From Bacteroidaceae bacterium (lineage in GTDB: Bacteria; Bacteroidota; Bacteroidia; Bacteroidales; Bacteroidaceae): a stretch of DNA of 64,000 bases. The translations under genes and the position numbers were made by a program. Shown here one piece after another: positions 53,628 to 63,100 of this stretch; position 1 is the first letter of the stretch, and every line of letters begins with the position of its first letter. Under the pieces are notes generated by a model, which ran no database searches, was not told where the DNA came from, and saw only the letters and a list, made by a program, of their open reading frames with translations. Where the stretch lies: positions 1 to 64,000 of the forward strand of contig CABIXF010000001.1 of the NCBI GenBank assembly GCA_902362595.1, in the 5' to 3' direction.

Positions 53628-55400
53628 TTAATTGATTGGTTCAAAGCTCCAGGTCATGGTAGTTAAATCAACGATGATTTGTAGTTTTAGCACAGTTTCC
53701 TCGCTCCAGCTATAGCCTTGCAGCCAGAGTGTACCAGCCGAAGAGTCTTTGCTTAATTGGAATCCGCTTGTATTCTCTTCGCTCCAGTTGGTGCCGTAGG
53801 TAACAGAGTTGTTGTCAACAAATTTGAAATCATAATTGTATATGCCTTCAAAGATTCCTTGATAAATACCTTCACTTTTCTTCTCGAGGTCTAAAACTTT
53901 CTCTCCTAACGTCCAATTATTTTTATCAAAGATATACATGCTCATGGAAGTCGGGTATTCATCGGCATTGCTGTATTGCCAAGTTAATTCACTTAAGTTG
54001 ACGGTAATAGTGACATTTACCGTATTTCCTCCGTCAAACCATAAGTTCCATTTATCGCCTGCGGTTGAAAGTTTGCTGTTGTCGTTCGGGTCGCAGCCAT
54101 ACCATTTCTGATTAGTCTGGTCGATAATCTGGAAGTTGTAGTTATCGCCGGTATATTGTCCGCTGTAGATACCTTTCTCACGGTCAATTAGAGTGAGAGT
54201 AGTCATCGTTACTTCTGATCCATCATCATTATAATGTACTACTTCCAGTTGGTCGGGATAAACCGTTGGCAGACTGCTTCCTCCGGCTGTGATGGAAATG
54301 CTGGCTGGCTTTTGTGGGTCATCCAGTGAAACCGTCACTGTACATGTACCTGTCTGTGGAATGGAAACGGTGATTTCTTCCGGTGTCTGTGCATCAGACA
54401 ATTCGATGTTTTCACCATTGCTCCGGAAGTAAATCGGAGTACTGATACCGGCTCCGGAGTTTGTACCGGTAGACACATTCCATTGCTCTCCGTTACCACT
54501 CAGTGTGACAGTCGTATTTCCGGTTTGCTCTGCGTTAAAGGTACCTACCCAGCATTTGTTTTCTTTGTCGAATGTCAGTGAAATCGGTGAACTGCCTAGT
54601 CCTTCTACCGACAAGGTGGAGATGTGCAGCGCACTCCATTCTGTTGATATGGTATTCACAATTACATAATAGCATCCGTCATTTTCAGGGAACCACATGT
54701 TCTGGCGGTTGTTGGTTGCATCGTTGGTCAAATGGAAGGCTCCTTCATCGCCTGCTGTCCCCCACAGGTTGCCGTTTGCTTCTTTCAGGAAAATATGATA
54801 CCATCCGTATGGAATGGATACGAATCCTTTGTAGACGCCGTCTGCGTCCGGAGAATAAAGTGTCATGTCCGTATCGCCGATGACTTGGTTACTGTTGTCT
54901 GATTCTACGACGATTCCCGTGTGCATGTCAATCTCATAAGGGGTGACCTGGATACGGATGACGTTGCTATAGGCTGCAGGAATATTGGTACCTGCGGCAC
55001 TTGCCAGACGGAAATATAACGTGCTGGCAGTGCCTACTTGGGCACCCAGATTGACAGCAATTGTATTTAATTCAGCCCCTGTGAAGGCTTTGGACAATGA
55101 AGAGGTTTCTGTGCGGGAAATCGTACCGCTGAAGTCTTCTGTCAGTGCCGCTTCCAGATACGTGCTGACTGAAATGGCTGCGCCGGCATCGGGTACACTG
55201 GATGTGAGGGTCTGTTCGGTCCAGGCAAAGGAAAGTACAATTTCCTGAGAGTGTGCTGAAGAAAGAACGATTTCCTGGGTAGAGGCTATCAGCTCATTTC
55301 CCTCCAGGCTTTTCAGGTAGATTTTATCTCCATCCTTTTCACATGCGGTGAACGACAGCAGTGAAAAAAGAATGATAAAAGTATAGGTAATGAATTTCAT
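53628..55400 (-). CDS. SusE/SusF-like surface glycan-binding lipoprotein
   Basis: The 590-residue protein has a lipobox (FTAC, Cys about 20) with EKDGDK after it, a strong surface-export signal. It then has an N-terminal SusE-type Ig-like domain (IVLSFAWTEQTL) and a series of carbohydrate-binding-like beta modules each beginning with a calcium- or SusE-like strand pair. It should hold galactan at the cell surface for the SusCD pair. It lies 22 bases after susD. Confidence 0.9.
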   Translation of the reverse strand: MKFITYTFIILFSLLSFTACEKDGDKIYLKSLEGNELIASTQEIVLSSAHSQEIVLSFAWTEQTLTSSVPDAGAAISVSTYLEAALTEDFSGTISRTETSSLSKAFTGAELNTIAVNLGAQVGTASTLYFRLASAAGTNIPAAYSNVIRIQVTPYEIDMHTGIVVESDNSNQVIGDTDMTLYSPDADGVYKGFVSIPYGWYHIFLKEANGNLWGTAGDEGAFHLTNDATNNRQNMWFPENDGCYYVIVNTISTEWSALHISTLSVEGLGSSPISLTFDKENKCWVGTFNAEQTGNTTVTLSGNGEQWNVSTGTNSGAGISTPIYFRSNGENIELSDAQTPEEITVSIPQTGTCTVTVSLDDPQKPASISITAGGSSLPTVYPDQLEVVHYNDDGSEVTMTTLTLIDREKGIYSGQYTGDNYNFQIIDQTNQKWYGCDPNDNSKLSTAGDKWNLWFDGGNTVNVTITVNLSELTWQYSNADEYPTSMSMYIFDKNNWTLGEKVLDLEKKSEGIYQGIFEGIYNYDFKFVDNNSVTYGTNWSEENTSGFQLSKDSSAGTLWLQGYSWSEETVLKLQIIVDLTTMTWSFEPIN

Positions 55401-55422
55401 GATTGTCTTAGGTTTATGAAGA

Positions 55423-57012
55423 TTAATAGTTCTCGTTATATAGATTCGGGTTAGCCGACAGTTCGGTTGCAGGAATCGGATAGATGTTGTACTTGCTGTC
55501 TACAGAAGTACCTGCTTGACTGCCTCCTTTCCATTCCCACAGTTTGTCGGCGGTGGTAAAGCAATTGAAGCGTATCAGGTCGGTGCGGCGGCTGCATTCC
55601 CAGTACAATTCCCGCAGGCGTTCGTCCAGGAAGAAGATGCAGTTGTCTTTGGTCAGTTCAGTTTGGGGTACGTTGAAAGAGGTATTTCCAAAAGCTCTTT
55701 CCCGCAATGCGTTGACGTATCCTAAAGCTCGGTTCATGTCTCCCTTTCCACCTCGTGCAGTAGCTTCTGCATACATCAGGTATACATCGGCCAGTCGGAA
55801 CAGTGGATAATCTGTGCTAACTCCGTTGAGGTCGGTGTTGGAGGCTTGCTGTCCGTCGTCTGTCAGGTTCGTCCATTTGGTAACCAGGTAACCCGTACTT
55901 TGGTCATCCATGGATGTGACGTCCTGTGTCTGTCCCTCTGTGAAAAAGCCTGCTCGTGTATCACTCTGCTGGAACAGGGAAGAGGCTGCTTGGCGGATTC
56001 GCATGGAACCCCATCCTTTGGTTGCTCCATAGTCTGCAGGTACCTGGAATTCTGAGGTCTGGCTGATGGCCCCACATACCATATACGTAGAGCTTCCCCA
56101 TGAAACAGTAGTGTTGCCGTCTACCGGAAGGGTAAAGATGATTTCATTGGTACGCTTGTCGTTGTCGGCGTTAAACAGTTTCTTGTACTCGGGTTCGAGG
56201 GTGTAGCCTTCTTCGATAACGGCTTCACATGCCTGAATACATTCATCGTATTTGGTGGTGCCGATGTAGGTTGCGGCATTCAGGTACATTTTGGCAAGCA
56301 ACGTATAGGCGGCTCCTTTGGAAGCTCTTCCGTACGGGCAAGAATTCTTGTCGAGCAAGTCACTGTCTTCTCCGGTCAGTTCTTTAAGCTCACTTTCAAT
56401 GAAATTGAAAATCTGTTCTGCAGTGTAGCGGGGTGGGATGAAACTTCCTACCGGGTCGTTCTCCGTCACGAAAGGAATGTCGTGAAACAAGTCCATGGCA
56501 TGATAGTAGAACAAGGCCCGCATGAAACGTGCTTCTGCGCGATACTGACGGATGACAGTTTGTTCGTCTTCATTGAAACCGCTGATTTTTTCGTCTGAAG
56601 CGTTCCGCAGGAATTCATTGCAAAGCGCGATGTTGTAATAAATACGGTAGTACATATCTGACACCCAAGAGTTGTTGGCATCCCATGACAGATTGCTGAT
56701 ATCCGTCAGGTTTTCTCCGCTCAGCCAGGTGTAGGCTACTTCATCTGTTCCGATTTCCTGCAGGTTGAAGTAACACAGCATGTAGTCTTGGCCGTTGTTG
56801 CTGGAGAGGTCGGCATTGCCTCCTCCTTTCTCCTGTCCGGTGGTGACCATGGCGGTGTAGATTTTGGCAAGCACTTTATAATAATTCTCCGCTGATGTAT
56901 AGACATTTTCGGAGGTGGTTTCTAGATGTGGATATTGATTCAGGTCGTCCACACAGGAAGGAGTAAGTAATGAGGTGCAGCAGAATAAAGCTGCATATAG
57001 TATTTTCTTCAT
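55423..57012 (-). CDS. SusD-family outer-membrane glycan-binding lipoprotein
   Basis: The 529-residue protein has a lipobox (TPSC, Cys about 20) and the SusD/RagB pattern: TPR-like helices and motifs such as RFMRALFYYHAMDLF, GRASKGAAYTLLAKMYL, YPLFRLADVYLMYAEA and INALRER-like (VNALRERAFG). It caps the SusC channel and delivers galacto-oligosaccharides. It is 18 bases after susC. Confidence 0.95.
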   Translation of the reverse strand: MKKILYAALFCCTSLLTPSCVDDLNQYPHLETTSENVYTSAENYYKVLAKIYTAMVTTGQEKGGGNADLSSNNGQDYMLCYFNLQEIGTDEVAYTWLSGENLTDISNLSWDANNSWVSDMYYRIYYNIALCNEFLRNASDEKISGFNEDEQTVIRQYRAEARFMRALFYYHAMDLFHDIPFVTENDPVGSFIPPRYTAEQIFNFIESELKELTGEDSDLLDKNSCPYGRASKGAAYTLLAKMYLNAATYIGTTKYDECIQACEAVIEEGYTLEPEYKKLFNADNDKRTNEIIFTLPVDGNTTVSWGSSTYMVCGAISQTSEFQVPADYGATKGWGSMRIRQAASSLFQQSDTRAGFFTEGQTQDVTSMDDQSTGYLVTKWTNLTDDGQQASNTDLNGVSTDYPLFRLADVYLMYAEATARGGKGDMNRALGYVNALRERAFGNTSFNVPQTELTKDNCIFFLDERLRELYWECSRRTDLIRFNCFTTADKLWEWKGGSQAGTSVDSKYNIYPIPATELSANPNLYNENY

Positions 57013-57030
57013 GATAGTATGCGGTTAGTG

Positions 57031-60000
57031 TTAGAAATTGAGTCCAAGATTCAGTGAATAAGTACGCGGGCGCGGATAGAATGAATTATCCATTCCATTG
57101 GGAACCTCCGGATCTGCTCCACTGTATTTGGTGATGCAGAATACGTTCTGTACCATAATGCTGGCATTCAGGCTGCAGCCTTTGAATATTTCACCGAAGT
57201 TGTACCCCAAATTCAGGTTGTCCATTTTCAGGAAAGAAGCATTCTCTACATAGTAATCCGACAGATACTGGCGTTGCTGGAAGCCTGTTTCCAGGTAGCT
57301 GGTCGACAGGTTGTTCAATTGGGAGGCGTTGTAGCTCATGGTTTCCAGGGCGCCTGTATTCATGGCCATTCCATTGTACACATAGTTGCCGATGTTGGCA
57401 CGGAAGCTCATTCCCAGGGTCCATTGTTTCCAGCGGAGCGAAGTGCTTAATCCCATGATGTAATCTGGAGCAGGGGAGTGATAGCGGTAAAGGTCGCCGG
57501 AATCAATGACTCCGTCGTGGTTCAAATCGGCATAGGCTCCTTCTATCGGCTTGCCGGTTTTCTCGTCGTACAACTGTTTGTAGACATAGAACATATACGG
57601 TTCATATCCTTCGGTCAAGGTCTGGAACTGATAGCCGTCAATAGAGGGGCCCACAGGCATGTTGGTGGCTTCACTTCCCGGCACGATGGACAAGTTCTTG
57701 ACTTTCATGGATTGCCAGGTCATGTTGAAACTGATGTCCCAGTTAAAATCCTTGGTTTGAATCGGTGTGGCGTTGAGTGAGAACTCAATACCTTTACTGT
57801 CTACATTGCCCACGTTGGTGGTGATGTTCTTATCGAAAGTAGAACCTGCAGCGGCCGGAACGGTGGCAATCAAATCTTTTGTTTTACGGGTATAATAATC
57901 CAGACTACCGGTCAGACGGTCTTTTAAAAAGCCGAAATCGAAACCGAAGTTCCAAGAGGTGGTAGTTTCCCATTTCAAGTCAGACACATAAGCTTCCGGG
58001 CGATACGTGTAGATAGGAGTGCCTCCTACTATACCTTGTGCGCCATCCTGGCTCAGTGTATAGACCGGTAGATAATTATAGTTGCCAATTCCATCCTGCT
58101 GTCCGGTAACTCCGTAGCTTGCTCTCAGCTTGAGGTTGCTGAGCACCTTCTGGTTTTTCATGAATCCTTCTTCGGTCAGACGCCATCCCAATGCAATAGA
58201 AGGGAAGGTTCCCCATCGCTGGTTGGCTGCAAAGCGGGATGTTGCATCCCGGCGTACAGTTGCGGTCAGCATGTAACGTGAGCCGTATGAATAATTTAAA
58301 CGTCCATAATAAGAGAGTAATGTATGGCGTTCATCAGAAGCCTTGAATACCGTTTGAGTCTCTCCTGCCGCATTGCGTGAATAAGTTTCCGGGGTAGTCG
58401 ATTTCCAATATTGGTAGTCATATCCTACTGTCACATCGAAATTGCTGTTCAGACTTTCCACCATTTTATTGTAGTTGGCATACAGGGTCAGTAGGCGGTT
58501 CTCGTTTTTCTGTGGACCGTAGGGATAGTAATATCCTCCGGTTGTGTAATATTCTGCGGCTTCCGAGCTGACATATTCAGAACCTTTTCCTTCTGCATAG
58601 TCATAACCGAATGTGGCATGTATCTTCAAATCTGGGAAGAAATGCAGACGATAATCTACGTCGAAGTTTCCGATGAAACGCGTCACCTTGCTGTGTGCAT
58701 CTTTTTGTTCCAGCAATCCCAGTGGGTTTAATACGCCGCCGGTAACGGGGTTACCGTCGCTGCCGATAGCTTCGGTATATCCGCCGAATGCATCGCTGCC
58801 GGAGTAGACCGGAATGGTCGGATTCATGGTAGCGCCTCCCCAGATGGCGCTGGTGTTGGCAAACTGGTTTTTGTTCAGAGAACCTTTCAGGTTCAATGTC
58901 AGTTTCAAGTGGTCATCCAGTAAAGAGGGAGACAGTGACACGCTCCCTGTAAAACGTTCTGCATTGTCGGTTTTCAACAAACCGTCCTGGTTGTAATACC
59001 CCAAAGAAACACGCAAAGGCCAGTTCTTGGCAATTTTCCCAGACATGCTCAGGTTGTTGTCGGTTCCGAAGGCATTGTGGTAGATATAGTCGTTCCAGTT
59101 GGTGCGTGTAGTTCCCAGTAATGCTTTTTGTGCGTCACTTCCTTGTGTATTTACCACTTGGATAAACTGGTCACAATCCAGCATGTCGGCCAGTCTTGTG
59201 TGGGTCTGTATGGAGTTGGTCGTACTGAAGGTAAATTTCAGTTTGTCAGAGTTTCCTTTTTTGGTTGTAATGATGATGACGCCATTGGAGGCACGTGAAC
59301 CATAGATGGCAGTAGAGGAAGCATCCTTCAGGATGGTCATGCTTTCAATATCGTTCGGGTTGATGAGGCTCAGGAAATTTCCGCTGTTTCCACTGATACC
59401 TCCTTGTTCCAAGGGCACTCCATCCAATACGATAAGCGGGTCGTTGCTGGCGTTCAGTGAGGCACCTCCACGGACACGAATGGTGCTTCCAGCCGTAGGA
59501 GAACCACTGTTGGACATAATCTGTACACCTGAAATCTTACCATTGATTAATTGTTCCGGAGAACTGACCAGACCGGTGTTGAAGTCTTCGCTGGACACAT
59601 TTGTCACCGAGCCGGTTAAATCGCTTTTCCGTTGCGTTCCGTATCCGATGACCACGACGTCGCTCAGCATCTGCGTATCCGACTGAAGTTGTACGTTCAA
59701 TGTCTTTCCGTGGATGGTCAGGGTTTGTGACAAATAGCCGATATAAGAAAATTGCAGTTGGTTTTTTCCGGAGGGTACTTCCAGTGAATAATTTCCGTCG
59801 AAATCGGTGATGGTTCCGATGGTTGTTCCCGTCACCACCACATTGACACCAATAAGTGGTTCCTTGTTTTCATCAATTACCTGTCCGGTTACAATTTTGC
59901 TTCCGCCTTGCCAGGCGAGCACAGGACTTGTATTCCCGATGCATGTGATACACAGCAATATGAGGAATACTTTCAATAGATTTAAGATTTTGTCTTTCAT
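57031..60000 (-). CDS. SusC-family TonB-dependent outer-membrane transporter
   Basis: The 989-residue protein (from MKDKILNLLK) has a signal peptide ending VLAW, a carboxypeptidase-like regulatory domain (GQVIDENKEPLIGVNVVV), a TonB box in DVVVIGYGTQ, a plug domain with GVPLEQGG and IKDASSTAIYG-like (LKDASSTAIYGSR), and a 22-strand barrel. It imports galacto-oligosaccharides. The frame is open to 60075; 60000 is preferred because of the signal peptide. Confidence 0.95.
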   Translation of the reverse strand: MKDKILNLLKVFLILLCITCIGNTSPVLAWQGGSKIVTGQVIDENKEPLIGVNVVVTGTTIGTITDFDGNYSLEVPSGKNQLQFSYIGYLSQTLTIHGKTLNVQLQSDTQMLSDVVVIGYGTQRKSDLTGSVTNVSSEDFNTGLVSSPEQLINGKISGVQIMSNSGSPTAGSTIRVRGGASLNASNDPLIVLDGVPLEQGGISGNSGNFLSLINPNDIESMTILKDASSTAIYGSRASNGVIIITTKKGNSDKLKFTFSTTNSIQTHTRLADMLDCDQFIQVVNTQGSDAQKALLGTTRTNWNDYIYHNAFGTDNNLSMSGKIAKNWPLRVSLGYYNQDGLLKTDNAERFTGSVSLSPSLLDDHLKLTLNLKGSLNKNQFANTSAIWGGATMNPTIPVYSGSDAFGGYTEAIGSDGNPVTGGVLNPLGLLEQKDAHSKVTRFIGNFDVDYRLHFFPDLKIHATFGYDYAEGKGSEYVSSEAAEYYTTGGYYYPYGPQKNENRLLTLYANYNKMVESLNSNFDVTVGYDYQYWKSTTPETYSRNAAGETQTVFKASDERHTLLSYYGRLNYSYGSRYMLTATVRRDATSRFAANQRWGTFPSIALGWRLTEEGFMKNQKVLSNLKLRASYGVTGQQDGIGNYNYLPVYTLSQDGAQGIVGGTPIYTYRPEAYVSDLKWETTTSWNFGFDFGFLKDRLTGSLDYYTRKTKDLIATVPAAAGSTFDKNITTNVGNVDSKGIEFSLNATPIQTKDFNWDISFNMTWQSMKVKNLSIVPGSEATNMPVGPSIDGYQFQTLTEGYEPYMFYVYKQLYDEKTGKPIEGAYADLNHDGVIDSGDLYRYHSPAPDYIMGLSTSLRWKQWTLGMSFRANIGNYVYNGMAMNTGALETMSYNASQLNNLSTSYLETGFQQRQYLSDYYVENASFLKMDNLNLGYNFGEIFKGCSLNASIMVQNVFCITKYSGADPEVPNGMDNSFYPRPRTYSLNLGLNF

Positions 60001-60029
60001 AAAAGTATTCTTTAAAGATTTGTTTGCTG

Positions 60030-60037
60030 CAAATGTA
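60030..60037 (-). promoter_or_regulatory. -7 element of the galactan susC operon
   Basis: TACATTTG on the minus strand lies 29 bases before the susC ATG. The absence of a -33 box fits activation by the HTCS regulator. Confidence 0.5.
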
Positions 60038-60123
60038 CATAAGGCTCCCTGAGGGCAGGGAAACATATTGGACATATCAGGACAAAATTTGGACAGGTGC
60101 TGTAAAATGTTGATTTATAGCAC

Positions 60124-63100
60124 TTAATCATATTGCTTTGGAGTGCATCCAAAGGTTGCTTGGAAACATTTGGAGAAGTAAGATGGGTTGGAATACCCCA
60201 CCATATACATGACTTCAGCAATGGTAAATTTCTTTTGTTTAAGCAACATGGCGGCCTTTTTCATCCGGATGGACTTGATATATTCTACAGGGCTCATACC
60301 GGTAAGCTGTTTTACTTTTCGGTAGATTTGTTTGCTGCCACTGCCCGACAGGTTGCATAGGGTATTGACATTTAAGTCTGAATCTGAAATATGGTCTTCT
60401 ATTAGTTGGGTGATGGTCATCAGGAACTTCTCGTCCTGTGACACCAGATTCTCTTCTTCTTTAGGAGTGGTGATGTGGCTGATTCGGGCCTGGCTCTCAT
60501 AGAACGTCTTGCTGCGTAGCATTTGGGCGACCTTGTTGCGCAGCAATTCCGCTTCAAACGGTTTGGAGATAAAAGCGTCGATGTTCGATTTCAGGCTGCG
60601 GTTCTTGGTTTGCGGGTCGTCTTTTGCGGTAAGCATCAGGATGGGAATGGCAAAAGTAGACGCTTGTTTCTTTAAGAGCTTACTCATCTCCATACCGTCC
60701 ATTACGGGCATCATGTAGTCAGAGATAATCAGGCTGGGACTGTATTTTTCGGCCAGATTCAAACCTTCCTTTCCGTTTGAAGCGGTCAGGAAACGGTAGC
60801 TTTCTCCTAGTATCTGCGGAATCAGTTCGTGCATGTCCAGGTTGTCGTCTACCACAAGGATAAGCGGGTGGTCTGTTCCCGGGGTGACGGAACTCGGAGA
60901 GGATGGTACATTTTGTATGTGTGTTTCATGCTGCAAGTTCTCATCTATCGGGAAAGTGAGGACAAACCGGGTACCTTTTCCTTCTTGTGAGGTCACATTG
61001 ATGGTGCCATGGTGTACCTCCGTATAGTTTTTTACGAGGTAAAGTCCGATGCCGGTTCCTTCGTGTGTCTTTTGTGTACGTGGAGACTGGAAAAAACGTT
61101 GGAAAATGTAGGGCAATTCATTCGAGGGAATACCGATACCTGTATCTTCGAAAGTGATGCATACCTCTTTCGTAGAGGAGGAATAAGTAAGATCGAGCTG
61201 GATTTTTCCTCCTTCTGGCGTATATTTGACTGCGTTGGACAGTAAATTCCGAAAAATGGAATCCATCTTTATGGCGTCTACGTCCATATATAATGATTCC
61301 ATATTGCTGTGGAATTCCCATTGATGGGTATGTGCCAGGTCTGCGTCCTGAAAGTAAGAATAGATTTTGCGCAGCAAGGATACCAGTTCCACTCGTGATA
61401 AGATGAAGAGAGTGTTCTGTGCGTTGTCTATTCGGTTGAACTCAAGCAACTTGTGAATCATCTCGTTCAGTAGGAGGGCATTCCGGTAGGCGATGTCTAT
61501 CATGGACTTTTGGGGGCCTTCGTGTGTATCTATCCGCAGTTTGCTCAGAGGAGACACAATCATGCTGACAGGCGTTTTCAGGTCGTGCGAAATGTTGGAC
61601 AGGAAATTCATCTTCTGCTGCGACTGTTTCAAAATCTGTTCCTTTTCCATTTTTTCCAACCGTAAACGGCTTTTGACGCGGAAGAAGTTGATAATCCACA
61701 GAATAAGGGCAAGCGTGAGGATGAGGTAACAGAGTTTGGCGTAGATGGTATAGTACCATGGCGGAAGAATGGTCAGTGTGAACAAAGGCTGTGCATTGTT
61801 CGTATCTTCTGCTTTGCAGATGAAAAGCTGGTAAGTGCCGTGCTCCAGGTTGTTGTAGGTAATTTGGTTACTGTGAGCGGGCAGGTTGTGCCATGTCTCA
61901 TCTACCCCTTCCAGTTTGTAGACAAAAGAAGTTTGTCCGCTCCGGGTATAGGGGAAATCGGAAAAGGAGAATACAAAGTTGTTTTGTGTGTGCGTAACCT
62001 CCGCTTTCTTGCAGTAGCGCACGCTTTGGTCACAGGTGAAAGGTTTTCCATTGACGGTGATACGAGTCAGTAGGATTTGGACAGGCTGTTCTTTCTCATG
62101 GATGATGGCAGGCTGACATTCACCGATTCCGTCATTCCCTCCCAGCAGGATGGTGTGATGCTGTGAATCATAGTACACGTGAGTGAAGAGCTGTTCAGCA
62201 AGTTGTAAGTGATGAATGTCGTGGGTTGATTTTTCTACCGTCCATATTCCTTGTGTAGTGGAAATCCATATATAGCCTTCAGCTTCTGCCATGGACAGAA
62301 TCTGCAGATTGGACGAGTCTGTGAGCTTGATGGCTTGATGTCGTTCCAACCGAGGGTCAATGCAGTACACCATGTTGTGGCTCCCGGCCCAGATGAATCC
62401 GGCTTGGTCACACAGAATGAAACTGGGAATCACCTGTTGGTCCGTAGAAAGGGTGTACGAGGTGATATGTCCGTTATTGATGTGCAGTTTTTGTATCTCG
62501 TGATTGTATGGCAATATCCAGATATTCCCTACACTGTCGGGCACAATCTGGCTGACGAACATACTTTTGAGTCCGTCTTTGGTCGTGTAGTTTTCGTCAG
62601 CAAGGTACAAGTCTCCTTTGCTGTGTATCAGTTTTTGCTTGTCCACCCTGAATATACCTCCCAGGCAGGTACCTATCCATAATTGTCCTTTGGTATCTTC
62701 CTGTATGGAATAAGCCCAGTTGGCATTGTAGGTATGCGTACTGTCGGTGATGTGGTAATGAATAAACTGCTGGTTCTGTGGATTGTAGCGTTCGATGCTT
62801 CCGTCTGTTGCAATCCATACGTCGTGTTCTCTGTCTTCATAAATGTGGCGGATACGATTGTGTGAAATGGGAAAATCTTTCTTTCCCATTTTATACCACC
62901 GGGCTGCAGTGGGGCGGGGAGGTACCAGAATCAGTCCGTCGCTGCCTCCTAACCATCGGTTGCCTTTTGAATCGTTCAGGATAGAATAAAATTGGTTGCC
63001 CTCCCGGCTATCACAGATTTGCCATACCGACGTGAATTTGTGCAGCTTGTTGCTTTGGGCGATGGAAACGCCGTTGTCACTGCCAATCCATACGTTGTGG